DNA of 42,825 bases. Origin: Lachnospiraceae bacterium (GTDB taxonomy: Bacteria > Bacillota > Clostridia > Lachnospirales > Lachnospiraceae). This document shows, one piece after another, positions 9,119-17,932 of this stretch. Each line of letters opens with the position of its first letter. Within the stretch, counting starts at the first letter, position 1. Below the pieces are notes generated by a model, which saw only the letters and a list, made by a program, of their open reading frames with translations, was not told the DNA's origin and ran no database searches. The translations under genes were made by a program, and so were the position numbers. Location: NCBI GenBank assembly GCA_017471325.1, contig JAFUUX010000020.1:1-42825 (forward strand), in the 5' to 3' direction.

Positions 9119-10212
9119 AAAAAATAGTCCTTACCGGCGGCGGTACTGCCGGACATGTTACTCCAAATCTTGCGCTGATCCCCCACCTGCGGGAACGCGG
9201 CTATGAGATCAGTTATATCGGCTCTTTCGAGGGCATCGAGAAAAAACTGATCTCCGATTTCGGCCTCCCCTACTATGGGGTATCCACCGGAAAATTCCGG
9301 CGTTATTTTGACCCGAAGAACTTCACCGATCCGTTCCGTGTGCTCAAAGGCTACGGTGAGGCACATAAATTATTAAAACAGATCAGACCGGATATCGTGT
9401 TTTCCAAGGGCGGCTTTGTTTCCGTGCCGGTGATCCGTGCGGCTGCATCGCTGAAGATCCCCTGCATCATCCACGAATCCGATCTGACACCCGGTCTGGC
9501 CAATAAACTGTGCATCCCGGTTGCCACAAAGATCTGCTGCAATTTCCCGGAAACCCTGAAATACATTCCGAAGGATAAAGCCGTACTGACCGGTTCGCCG
9601 GTACGTGAAGAACTGCTGGTCGGCAATAAAGAGGCTGCTTACGAACTCTGCGGTTTCCATCCCAACCAGCCCGTGATCCTGGTCATGGGTGGCAGCCAGG
9701 GTTCCAGCGCGATCAACAAGGTTGTGCGTGAAGCCCTGCCCCGCCTGTTGCCGGATTTTCAGATCGTACATATCTGCGGCAAGGAAAAAATGGACAACCT
9801 GCTGTTGGGGGCCCCCGGATATAAGCAGTTTGAATATGTCCGTACCGAGTTAAAAGACCTGTTTGCGATCGCCGACCTGGTGATCTCCCGTGCCGGTGCC
9901 AACGCGATCTGCGAACTGCTGGCACTGCGGCTGCCAAACCTGCTGATCCCCTTACCCGCTGCCGCCAGCCGCGGCGACCAGCTGCTCAATGCGGAATCTT
10001 TTGAATCCCAGGGGTACAGCATGGTGCTGCGGGAGGAAAACATGGACGAGGATTCCCTGCTGGATTCCCTGCATGAACTGTACTTTAACCGCGACAGTTA
10101 TATACAGGCAATGGAGAAATCCCAGCAGTACAATTCGATCCGGACCATCATAGGCCTGATCGAGGAAAATGTAAAACACACTGAAGAGAACCAGGAGGAA
10201 AACATATCATGA
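9115..10212 (+). CDS. murG: UDP-GlcNAc:lipid I N-acetylglucosaminyltransferase MurG
   Basis: MurG adds GlcNAc to lipid I on the inner face of the membrane, giving lipid II, the peptidoglycan precursor. The 365-residue product has the N-terminal glycine-rich GGGTAGHVTPN loop, HESDLTPGLANK, VMGGSQGSSAIN, and the C-terminal donor-site block SRAGANAICELLALRLPNLL followed by SRGDQLLNA. Length and motif order are those of GT28-type MurG. The gene lies outside any mur/fts cluster, together with a HIT-family gene that it overlaps by 4 nt. A close MurG-like paralog cannot be excluded without seeing the rest of the genome. Confidence 0.94.
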   Translation: MKKIVLTGGGTAGHVTPNLALIPHLRERGYEISYIGSFEGIEKKLISDFGLPYYGVSTGKFRRYFDPKNFTDPFRVLKGYGEAHKLLKQIRPDIVFSKGGFVSVPVIRAAASLKIPCIIHESDLTPGLANKLCIPVATKICCNFPETLKYIPKDKAVLTGSPVREELLVGNKEAAYELCGFHPNQPVILVMGGSQGSSAINKVVREALPRLLPDFQIVHICGKEKMDNLLLGAPGYKQFEYVRTELKDLFAIADLVISRAGANAICELLALRLPNLLIPLPAAASRGDQLLNAESFESQGYSMVLREENMDEDSLLDSLHELYFNRDSYIQAMEKSQQYNSIRTIIGLIEENVKHTEENQEENIS

Positions 10213-10619
10213 GAGATGCTAATTGCATTTTCTGTAAGATCGCTGCCGGCGAGATCCCTTCCAAAACCATCTACGAGGACGTTGATTTCCGCGTGATCCT
10301 GGATCTGGGACCGGCTACAAAAGGTCATGCGCTGATCCTGCCCAAAGAGCATTATGAAGATTTCTTTGCCCTGCCGGAGGAAGCCGCGAAAGGCGCTGTC
10401 TCCGTAGCCAAAAAAATCGCGCCGAAGATGATGGCAAACCTGCATGCGGATGGCATGAATCTGGTGCAGAACAACGGCGAGACTGCAGGCCAGACGGTGA
10501 AGCACTTCCATCTGCATCTGATCCCCCGCTACAAAGATGACGGGCAGCATATCCTCTGGAATCCCGGCGAAGTGAGCCAGGAGGAACTGGAACTGATCAA
10601 AGATCAGATCATCGGATAA
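10209..10619 (+). CDS. HIT family protein (histidine triad nucleotide hydrolase)
   Basis: The 136-residue protein has the HIT catalytic triad segment HFHLHLIPR near residues 98-106 and an N-terminal CIFCKI zinc-type Cys pair, as in HinT-like enzymes that hydrolyse nucleotide phosphoramidates and related dinucleotides. The ATG overlaps the murG stop (ATGA) and is preceded by AGGAGGAA, so it is co-transcribed with murG. The C-terminal part after the triad is slightly longer than in the shortest members. Substrate cannot be deduced. A strong terminator follows 22 nt after the stop. Confidence 0.95.
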   Translation: MRDANCIFCKIAAGEIPSKTIYEDVDFRVILDLGPATKGHALILPKEHYEDFFALPEEAAKGAVSVAKKIAPKMMANLHADGMNLVQNNGETAGQTVKHFHLHLIPRYKDDGQHILWNPGEVSQEELELIKDQIIG

Positions 10620-10640
10620 GAAACCAGATCAAAACGCAAA

Positions 10641-10669
10641 TAAAACCGGGGAAAGCCTCCCCGGTTTTA
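10641..10669. terminator. Bidirectional intrinsic terminator
   Basis: A 12-bp perfect stem (10641-10652 with 10658-10669) has loop AAGCC and A/T-rich arms, so it reads as a terminator on both strands between the convergent HIT and flavodoxin genes. The stop codon of the minus-strand flavodoxin gene (10667-10669) lies inside the stem. Confidence 0.9.
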
Positions 10670-11662
10670 TTGCATAAACGGAAACTGCGCGTCCAAAAGC
10701 CGCAAACTCTTAAAATCCCCTTTTGAGAGGATGCTCCCTTCCATAAAACCGCCCTGGAATGTCTTCCTGCCCTCCAGGATCGCCTGCATCGTATCCGCAT
10801 CCAGTGTCAGTTCCACATCCGGATAAACCATCTCCCCATAGGAAATCTCCAGTTTGCCGCCTTCGATCCGCAGTGCCATAGGTTTGGTCTGCCCTTTGAT
10901 GTTCAGTTTATATTTTAATGTCAGTCCCGGCTGCGGTGAAAATACTTTGTGGAACTGTGCCGTGACCTGATCTGCGGAAGGCCCGCTCTGCACCGACATC
11001 TTACCCTTGAAAAGCTGCGCCAGTTCACTGATGTCCTGCTTCTGCTTTGCCACATAATTATCATCCGAGGCATACTCGGAAAGCTGTTCCGTCTCCTGCT
11101 GTGTCAGACTGGTGTTCTTGGTCCGGTAGGTGATATTGCGCATCGCGCCCACACTGGCCGGCAGAGACTGCACCTGCTGCTTGACGCAGCGGTAGATGTT
11201 TTCCGCACTCTTTTCCAACAGTTTCTGATAATCTTTGTTGTTTTCCAGCGTGGATACCTCCGGCATATATCCCGAAAGCCCCGGGCAGACCGGTCCGCCC
11301 AGCGACTGCCACGCATTGACCAGATCCAGTTCCGCTTCTTTTTCCCCATAGGTCGTCGCCATAACGACCGGCACCATGTAGGTCTTTGCGATCTTCTCCT
11401 TATCCCCGTACAGCCAACAGGCATCCAGAAAACTGGCCATATGGCCGCCGATCCCATGCCACTCCACCGTAGCCGCAAGGATCACGGCATCCGCCTCTTT
11501 TAAGGTCCTGGGCAGGGTAGTGATCGCGTTTTTCTGATCAAACAGATCGTAGCGGCTTATACTGACATTTAACTCTTCCAGCACCTCCGCTATCTTCTTA
11601 ATGGTATAAAGCGTCGGATCCCCCAACAATCCCCTGCCGCCATAATAAATATTGATCTGCAT
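10667..11662 (-). CDS. Flavodoxin-like protein fused to SCP2-type lipid-binding domain
   Basis: Residues 1-170 look like a flavodoxin/NADPH-dependent FMN reductase fold: YYGGRGLLGDPTLYTIKKIA, then DAVILAATVEWHGIGGHMAS as the second flavin-loop region, then VVMATTYGEKEAE. Residues about 225-331 look like an SCP2 sterol-carrier-type domain (GLTLKYKLNIKG, then MQAILEGRKTFQGGFMEGSI). Such fusions occur in clostridia; function is unknown, but electron transfer or sensing with a bound lipid or hydrophobic ligand is possible. The ATG at 11662 has GGGGG 6 nt upstream and lies 3 nt after the rhomboid stop, so it is the last gene of the EAL operon. It ends inside the shared terminator. Confidence 0.82.
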   Translation of the reverse strand: MQINIYYGGRGLLGDPTLYTIKKIAEVLEELNVSISRYDLFDQKNAITTLPRTLKEADAVILAATVEWHGIGGHMASFLDACWLYGDKEKIAKTYMVPVVMATTYGEKEAELDLVNAWQSLGGPVCPGLSGYMPEVSTLENNKDYQKLLEKSAENIYRCVKQQVQSLPASVGAMRNITYRTKNTSLTQQETEQLSEYASDDNYVAKQKQDISELAQLFKGKMSVQSGPSADQVTAQFHKVFSPQPGLTLKYKLNIKGQTKPMALRIEGGKLEISYGEMVYPDVELTLDADTMQAILEGRKTFQGGFMEGSILSKGDFKSLRLLDAQFPFMQ

Positions 11663-11665
11663 AGA

Positions 11666-12856
11666 TTACCCCCGTGAACTGTTGCCAAATTTTGTATTTC
11701 GCCTTTTCATCATACAGCAGATCCCGCAAACAAGCAAGCCATAGACGAAACCGCCCAGATGCGCCGCGTAATCTACATTCACCTCCACCGTGCTTGTGTA
11801 AAACAGCAAAAACAGCGCTATGGCGATCCGCCGGTATAAGCCGCGTCCCTGATATCTCATGCGCAGCAGAAGAAACGCCATTATCGCTCCCATCAGTCCA
11901 TAGATCGCACCGGACGCGCCCAGCGAAACATAAGCCTGTCCGATATGGGTATGATACCATACCGAAAAGATCCCCGCAGATATGCCGGAAACAAAATAGA
12001 TCATTCCATAGATCCCGCGGCTGAACTGACGCTCCAGGGTAGTGCCGATGGCATAAAGCATCAGCATATTGTTCAGCAGATGCGACAGATCCCCGTGCAG
12101 GAACATATAGGTGACCAGCCGGTACCATTCCCGGGGTTTCGTCAGGATCCCGTCTGTCAGCACATACTCCCCGGCCTCAAAAATATGGAACGACTGCAGG
12201 ATGAACATCGTCACATTCAGCAGCACCAGTCCCAGCGTAACATAGCAGACGGCTTCCTTCTCCACCGGCTGTTCCTTCAGCACCGGCTGGCCGTCTGTCC
12301 CTTCCCTGGCCGGAGCACGGTCCAGGCTCAGCTGCGTCCTCTGCGCTTCCGACAGATTGATCTCCGGGTGGGCGATCCGTATCCCTTCCGCTGCCACAAA
12401 CTGCTCCAGCGGCGCGCGCAGCCCGTAAAAATCCTCCGGCGCTGCCTGCGGGACGAACAGCCGCCCGTTCGTCCCCCCTGCATCCGTGTCATCGATCAGA
12501 TACCATACATTCTGCACCCAGCCATCCGTTAGCGCCGCTTCCCGCTGCGCTTCCTCCGTTTCCACCAGGCCATGCGCATCCCTGCCCGGAACCAGCCGTC
12601 CCACGCCCCGCGCATCCGTACAGATCAGTTTCAGGAAATGGATATCCTTGGGCCGTTCATAAGTCAGACGCCCCTTATGCGCATCCAGAAAACTTTGCAT
12701 CTGCGCCTGTGTACTGGTCTGCTGCCGCTCGTCAAACAGCCCGATCACATTCACATAATAGTTCTCCTCCTGCACAAAGGACATAAAACGCTGATCCAGC
12801 GAACACATATAGATACGGTAACCGTATTTTCCAAACAAATCGTTTAATACCTGCAT
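11666..12856 (-). CDS. Rhomboid family intramembrane serine protease with large N-terminal domain
   Basis: Rhomboids cut substrates inside the membrane. The C-terminal half has HGDLSHLLNNMLML, the nucleophile block GASGAIYGLMGAI and the catalytic His in AAHLGGFVYG, with six or more hydrophobic helices, so it should be active. Before the membrane part comes a soluble domain of about 190 residues; B. subtilis YqgP also carries a cytosolic N-terminal domain, but I cannot show they are related. The ATG at 12856 is chosen; GGAGGTG lies about 12 nt upstream inside the end of the EAL gene, a rather long spacing. A longer frame to 12898 lacks a ribosome site. It sits between the EAL and flavodoxin genes. 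Confidence 0.92.
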   Translation of the reverse strand: MQVLNDLFGKYGYRIYMCSLDQRFMSFVQEENYYVNVIGLFDERQQTSTQAQMQSFLDAHKGRLTYERPKDIHFLKLICTDARGVGRLVPGRDAHGLVETEEAQREAALTDGWVQNVWYLIDDTDAGGTNGRLFVPQAAPEDFYGLRAPLEQFVAAEGIRIAHPEINLSEAQRTQLSLDRAPAREGTDGQPVLKEQPVEKEAVCYVTLGLVLLNVTMFILQSFHIFEAGEYVLTDGILTKPREWYRLVTYMFLHGDLSHLLNNMLMLYAIGTTLERQFSRGIYGMIYFVSGISAGIFSVWYHTHIGQAYVSLGASGAIYGLMGAIMAFLLLRMRYQGRGLYRRIAIALFLLFYTSTVEVNVDYAAHLGGFVYGLLVCGICCMMKRRNTKFGNSSRG

Positions 12857-12860
12857 ATGC

Positions 12861-14783
12861 CTATTTACACACCTCCGGAAGTTCAAAATTCCGGACATAC
12901 CGAATGAAATCCTCTCCCTTTACAGGCTTGGAAAAAAAGTACCCCTGGAAATAATCGCAGCCGAGCGCCAGCAGCTTCCTGATCTGCGCTTCCGTCTCCA
13001 CGCCCTCCATCACAACCTTCAGATGCAGCCGCTGCGCCATGCGGAAAGTATTGCGCAGGATGATATCCGCCTGCTCATTGTTCTCTGCCGACCAGAGGAT
13101 CGACTTGTCGATCTTCATGAACATAAACGGCAGATTATACAGATAAGAGATATTGGAATATCCTGTCCCGTAATCATCCAGGGAAAGCGACACCCCATGC
13201 AGTTCAAAATGGGAAATATTCTGGCTGACCACCGCATTCGAGATCATTGCCGAGGTCTCCGTGATCTCGAAATTGATCTTTTCCGATGTCAGGTTGAAAC
13301 TGCGCATGATCTCCATGAACTCTTCCGCCAAACGGTTCTGCATGCACTGCACCGCAGACAGGTTCACCTCGATATAACGGATCCCCATGCGATCCAGCTG
13401 GTTCTCCGCGTAAAAACGGCACACCTCGGTAAAGACAAACTCCCCGATCTCCAGTATGCAGCCTTCCCGCTCCGCCATGGTGATCATATCCTCCGGCGGG
13501 ATAAAACCATAAACCGGATCAAACAGACGGATCAGCGCCTCCGCCGCCACAACCTTCTTTTCCTTTGTCGAGTAGATCGGCTGGTAATATACCTGGAACG
13601 AATGCTCCTTTAAAGCCCTCTGCAGTGCCTCCAGGATATGTGCCTCTTCATTATCCGCCAGCAGTTTAGCGGCCGGCAGGATCGCCCCCACTTCCGGTTC
13701 CGCCTTGCGCAGCCGGTTCATCACTTTATGAAAATCCTGCAGGGATACGATCTCCTCCGGGCAGAATCCCGTCACAAAAGAAGCGGATAACATGGACTGC
13801 AGAAAACCGGTATTCCAGGGTTCTTCAAAACGGTTGCGGATCTCCTCTGCGATCCCCTGTTCCTCTCCTTTATTCCTGTTCTCCAGTTTCACCACCAGAC
13901 AGTTTTTTTCTGCCCGGAATACCAGTGCATCCTGGCGGCAATCACTCAGATAAGCGCATACCTGCCGCAGGAAAACTTCTGCGTCCTCCTGCCCGATCGC
14001 GCTTTCCAATACATCATAATCCACGAACCGCACAAAGACCACAAAAGATTTTTTCTTATTCTGATAGTCCTGCTCCAGCGCGCTCATCAATACCGACCGC
14101 CTCATCGCATCCGAACTGTCAAACACTTCTTCCGCGCGCTGTACCGCAAAGAGCATATCCACCATGCAGAGCGCCGAGAAAAACACCACGATAAAACCCA
14201 TCGGGTGAAACAGCTGTATCAGCTGCACGCCGCCGAGCAGATAGGCCGCGATCACCAGATGCATAGTCTTCCCTTTCCCCTGCACCACATGATCCTGGAT
14301 GCCGATGAGCGTGCAGACCACCAGATAATACAGGATCGCGATCGCCATCAGGATCGACAATGCCGGGTGGAAACGGAACACATGCCCCTCTTCTCCCATC
14401 CGGTATCCGTGTATGGCAACGATCCCCATGATCACCAGCGCGATCGAAAACGGCGTATAGATCACATGATACCATAGAAAAGGAAGACGTTTTTCCACCT
14501 GTGTCATGCAGCGCAGATACATGGTAAATGACACCATCACAAAGATCTGCGAAGCGTAATTGAGCGCATTCATCGCGTAGATCATGGACCGGCCGGCCAG
14601 TGCCGGGTACCGCTGATATAAAACCGTCAGGATATCCAGACTGCCGGTCAGGAGCAGCACGCCCAGTGTCACATAATACATCCGGTAACTGGGCAGTGCG
14701 CTCTTTCCTTTTTGCTGAAAATAGATCCAGACCACCAGAAGTACGGCAAGCCCTATATAATCAAAATACAGATTATAACGCAC
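12861..14783 (-). CDS. Membrane EAL-domain cyclic-di-GMP phosphodiesterase (apparently intact)
   Basis: EAL domains hydrolyse c-di-GMP to pGpG. The 640-residue product has seven or so N-terminal membrane helices (about 1-220, a 7TM receptor-like sensor), a GGDEF-like domain lacking the GGDEF motif (RAEKNCLVVKLE in its place), and a C-terminal EAL domain. The EAL catalytic set looks complete: EALIR, EVNLSA, EITET, DDYGTGYSN, KIDKS, EGVET and DYFQGYFFSKP. The start is GTG at 14783 with AAGGAGG 9 nt upstream; the frame upstream to 14861 lies inside the preceding gene. It overlaps that gene, its paralog, by 11 nt, so the pair is translationally coupled. The membrane ligand is unknown. Confidence 0.92.
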   Translation of the reverse strand: MRYNLYFDYIGLAVLLVVWIYFQQKGKSALPSYRMYYVTLGVLLLTGSLDILTVLYQRYPALAGRSMIYAMNALNYASQIFVMVSFTMYLRCMTQVEKRLPFLWYHVIYTPFSIALVIMGIVAIHGYRMGEEGHVFRFHPALSILMAIAILYYLVVCTLIGIQDHVVQGKGKTMHLVIAAYLLGGVQLIQLFHPMGFIVVFFSALCMVDMLFAVQRAEEVFDSSDAMRRSVLMSALEQDYQNKKKSFVVFVRFVDYDVLESAIGQEDAEVFLRQVCAYLSDCRQDALVFRAEKNCLVVKLENRNKGEEQGIAEEIRNRFEEPWNTGFLQSMLSASFVTGFCPEEIVSLQDFHKVMNRLRKAEPEVGAILPAAKLLADNEEAHILEALQRALKEHSFQVYYQPIYSTKEKKVVAAEALIRLFDPVYGFIPPEDMITMAEREGCILEIGEFVFTEVCRFYAENQLDRMGIRYIEVNLSAVQCMQNRLAEEFMEIMRSFNLTSEKINFEITETSAMISNAVVSQNISHFELHGVSLSLDDYGTGYSNISYLYNLPFMFMKIDKSILWSAENNEQADIILRNTFRMAQRLHLKVVMEGVETEAQIRKLLALGCDYFQGYFFSKPVKGEDFIRYVRNFELPEVCK

Positions 14784-16719
14784 TGTTTCCGCCCTCCTTT
14801 CTGTCTTTCTCCTCAGACATCCGCAACACCCGCAGGAATTCCTCCTCATCCAGCTGCTCAAAGAAATAATTGCCTTTTGCCAGATCGCAGGCCATATCAG
14901 AGATCAGTTTAAAATGCGCCTCCTCATCTATGCCTTCTACCATGGTCATCATGGAAAGTTCCCTGGCCATGGCCAGCGTGGAATCCATGGTGATGCGCGC
15001 TTTTTCATTAAACATCGTCGCCTGCATCACGGATTTATTGACCTTGAGTACGGAAAAAGGCAGTTCGAAAATGGAAGTAATGCTGGTAAAGCCGCTGCCA
15101 TAATCCTCCAGGCAGAAACGCAGGCCATCTCCGGACAGTTTTGCCAGATTTTCCTTAAAGCCTTTGCTCGCCTTGGATACCGTATACTCAGAAATCTGAA
15201 GACAGAGCATGTGCGGATCCACATGATGTGCATGCGCGATATCCTTCAGTTTGTCCATCAAGCCATACTGCAGGCACATCGCCGGATGCACGTGCATTCC
15301 CAGAAAAGACAGGCCATGCGCCTTTAGATCGTTCTTTTCGATAAACTCGCAGCTGCGCTCAAATATCAGCTCACCCAGCTGCACCGCATGACCGCTGCGC
15401 TCCGCAAAACTGTAGATCTCATCATCATACACATACCCCAGCTCATCATCAAAGAAACGGACGGAAACCTCCGCTGCCACGATACGCTCCAATCCCGGCG
15501 AGTACACCGGCGTGTAGCGCATCTCAAAATGCTTCTTTTCCATGGCGCGTGCCAGCGCCCCTGTGATCTTCTGGTTCCGGTTTATCGTCTGTAAGTCAAA
15601 ATCCGAGGCCATCATCACACGGCTCTCCGGTGTGCTTTTTTCAAAACGGCTCATCACGCCCAACACCAGCTGGTCATCCTGGGCTTCCGTAGGCAGGATC
15701 AGCCGCAGCATCCGCCCGGCCAGCTGGATCTTTTTCCCCGCTACTTCCCAGGGCTCCTCAAAGCGCGTTTTGATCCTGCGGATCATCCCTCCCACTTCCC
15801 TGGCTTCCGGTCGGATCACCTCCAGCACAAAGATCGTCTGCTCGGTATGATAGACATTTCCATTGGAAAGCACCGATGAGATAAACTCCGCGATCTGCCG
15901 CAGCAGGACTGTCTTTTCATCATTGCTCAGAACGACCGTCTGCTCACGAAAATCCGGCAGCATGAGTTCGATCAGGTCAAAACGCTTTCTGGAAAGCATA
16001 TTGTATTTTAAACGTTCCAAAAAGGCCTGTCTGCTGAAGACACCCACCTCGGAATCTATCTGCTCCATAGGATTCTGCACAAAAAGAAACATGATAAAAC
16101 CGCAAAGAGCGATCGTACACACCTCAATCTTTACATCCGGCAGGAATAACTGCACCAGTACGCTCATCAGCCCCAGTCCAAGGATCAGCCTGATCTGTCT
16201 GTGCCTCCTGATGGAAAAACTCTTCCGGTACCAGATCAGGGTAAAGACCATCAGGCTGAAATAGTAGATAAAAGTAAGGTATGTGGTGATGATCCCGGCT
16301 TCCCGGTGATATACACCGTCTTTGGAATAACTGTAGATCAGATGCGTGAACGGATTGGAAAGCACGATCAGCATGCCGATACTGATCGGGATCAGGATGG
16401 CTGCCCGCACCCAGACGGTGATCTCCCGCCATATTTTGATCGTACTGAACAGATACAGGAACAGAAAACCCACCATCAGAAGATGCGTGATGAAATAGAC
16501 ATAACTTGATAATTCATAGATCCAGACCGGGCATGCAGGCCATGACCGCCGGAAACTCCAGGTAACCACCTGGCTTAATGACGTGATCCCGTTATCGATC
16601 ACCAAAACCAAAAAAAGACCGCTCTGGAAATTATATACTTTATTCAACTTGATAAAATAAAAAACGATCAGTATCGTGATGATGACTGATGCAATTCCAA
16701 AAGCCGCCTCACTGCCCAC
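14773..16719 (-). CDS. Membrane protein with degenerate EAL domain (paralog of next gene)
   Basis: This 648-residue protein has the same layout as its neighbour: about seven N-terminal membrane helices, a degenerate GGDEF region, and an EAL-family domain. The two share RFEEPW and the overall order, so they are tandem paralogs. Here the EAL catalytic residues are eroded: EAL reads EVS, NLS reads HVH, EITE reads QISE, DDYGTG reads EDYGSG, KIDKS reads KVNKS, and EGVET reads EGIDE. Phosphodiesterase activity is therefore unlikely; a c-di-GMP sensor, a partner of the intact paralog or a pure adaptor is more likely. The start is GTG at 16719 with GGAGGGAG upstream. It is the first gene of the operon. 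Confidence 0.9.
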   Translation of the reverse strand: MGSEAAFGIASVIITILIVFYFIKLNKVYNFQSGLFLVLVIDNGITSLSQVVTWSFRRSWPACPVWIYELSSYVYFITHLLMVGFLFLYLFSTIKIWREITVWVRAAILIPISIGMLIVLSNPFTHLIYSYSKDGVYHREAGIITTYLTFIYYFSLMVFTLIWYRKSFSIRRHRQIRLILGLGLMSVLVQLFLPDVKIEVCTIALCGFIMFLFVQNPMEQIDSEVGVFSRQAFLERLKYNMLSRKRFDLIELMLPDFREQTVVLSNDEKTVLLRQIAEFISSVLSNGNVYHTEQTIFVLEVIRPEAREVGGMIRRIKTRFEEPWEVAGKKIQLAGRMLRLILPTEAQDDQLVLGVMSRFEKSTPESRVMMASDFDLQTINRNQKITGALARAMEKKHFEMRYTPVYSPGLERIVAAEVSVRFFDDELGYVYDDEIYSFAERSGHAVQLGELIFERSCEFIEKNDLKAHGLSFLGMHVHPAMCLQYGLMDKLKDIAHAHHVDPHMLCLQISEYTVSKASKGFKENLAKLSGDGLRFCLEDYGSGFTSITSIFELPFSVLKVNKSVMQATMFNEKARITMDSTLAMARELSMMTMVEGIDEEAHFKLISDMACDLAKGNYFFEQLDEEEFLRVLRMSEEKDRKEGGNSAL

Positions 16720-16980
16720 CTGCCTGCTCCCTCCATGGATCTCTATCCTATATATACAGAGTAAAAACTGGTATCGCGGTACTTTCTGAATAGTTATCCA
16801 GCAACAATCAATACGTTTATACTCGCGAACGAAATTAACTGCCGTTTCTAATCTCCGACCGCGGTATATGCAGTTAAACTAATCAATTGCCTGCGGCAAT
16901 TAATAAGTTTAACTAGTATAACCAGTATAATATATCATACACGAAACGGGTATTTTCAGCAAGCACCAGATATAGTATGG
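16720..16980. other. 261-nt intergenic region before the EAL operon
   Basis: No gene is seen. It holds the 16872-16914 palindrome, a CTTTCTGAATAGT word (16782-16794) that also occurs at 4759-4771, and several TATACT-like words. I could not find a convincing paired -35/-10 for the EAL operon. Confidence 0.5.
16835..16914. repeat. Large imperfect palindrome with competing pairing
   Basis: Arms 16872-16891 and 16895-16914 pair over about 17 of 20 positions around loop TGC. TTAACTGC at 16835-16842 can pair instead with GCAGTTAA at 16870-16877, which overlaps the left arm, so two folds compete. Layout (GC-rich unit next to an A/T-bounded hairpin) recalls the 143-bp repeat, but I see no extended sequence identity. 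Confidence 0.65.
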
Positions 16981-17925
16981 TCATTCACTATTTTTTTGTT
17001 TTGTGAGTGCCAAATGCCTCTGTGTCTTCAGATCCTCCAGTTCCGCCGTTTCCATATAACGGTACTCCCGCTCCGCATAATACATTCCCTGCTCATTCTT
17101 ACGGATACGCAGCTTTGCACCGATACAGCCATGTTCACGGCAGATCCCGGCCGCCTGAAAGATCTTGTTATTCGCGGTAAACCATTTCACAGCCGTTTTT
17201 ACCGTCAGATCCCCGCATTTTGCGCATTGCACCGTCATGATATGCGGATCGCGCAGGATATCGTCCCGTACCTCATACCCATGCGAGATCAGCTGTTCCC
17301 CCTCCGGGCTTTCGATATGGATCTCCTTTTTTTTGGAAGACGGCAGATGGTACACATCATACGCCGGATAAGCTTCCCTGATCTGCTCCGGGATCAGTGC
17401 CAGCACCTTTGCCGTATAATATGCATCACTGTACGCACGGTGAAAGGGCACATCCGTGCGCAGCTTCAGTTCCTCTACAGCCGTTCCCAGCGCCTTGGAC
17501 TGCGTGAGATTGCCGATCATCACACCATACATCTTCTGTACATTCATATACCGGATCGGTTCCCCTGATAACGGCTCCATCTGATAATAGGCCATGTTCC
17601 GCTGCAGTTCTGTCAGATCCTGCGTTCCCCAGGTACACCATACCGGATCCGGACCGCACCACGCAAAAAATTCCTTTGCCGCCTGCACAAAGGTCTTCCC
17701 CTGGGAAAGTTCGCCCTGCTTCAGATCCAGCATCTTGCGGATCCGCCAGTTGATCTCTTTATATACCTGCGGCCGCACCATCTGATGGTATTTGCTTACG
17801 ATCCGCAGGTCTTCATTCAGTTTTACCGCCCCGATCTCTATGATCTCAAACTGCAGCGCACGTTCCTCACTGGGTTTGCCATCCTGGGGCTGGTTCCATT
17901 CCAGGTCAAATACGATATAACTCAT
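16981..17925 (-). CDS. DEDDh-type 3'-5' exonuclease family protein
   Basis: The 314-residue product has an N-terminal RNase T/DnaQ-like exonuclease fold: FDLEWNQ supplies the first D and E, TQDLTEL the second D, and HRAYSDAYYTAK the His and last Asp of the DEDDh set. Members of this class (KapD/ERI1-like) trim RNA or DNA 3' ends. The C-terminal region has CAKCGDLTVKT, which may bind zinc with the later CREHGC. The ATG at 17925 begins MSYIVFDLEWNQ, the natural domain start; there is no ribosome site before it, and the promoter predicts a leaderless message. It stands alone, with its own promoter and a terminator of the preceding gene upstream. Confidence 0.9.
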   Translation of the reverse strand: MSYIVFDLEWNQPQDGKPSEERALQFEIIEIGAVKLNEDLRIVSKYHQMVRPQVYKEINWRIRKMLDLKQGELSQGKTFVQAAKEFFAWCGPDPVWCTWGTQDLTELQRNMAYYQMEPLSGEPIRYMNVQKMYGVMIGNLTQSKALGTAVEELKLRTDVPFHRAYSDAYYTAKVLALIPEQIREAYPAYDVYHLPSSKKKEIHIESPEGEQLISHGYEVRDDILRDPHIMTVQCAKCGDLTVKTAVKWFTANNKIFQAAGICREHGCIGAKLRIRKNEQGMYYAEREYRYMETAELEDLKTQRHLALTKQKNSE

Positions 17926-17932
17926 GCTGATA

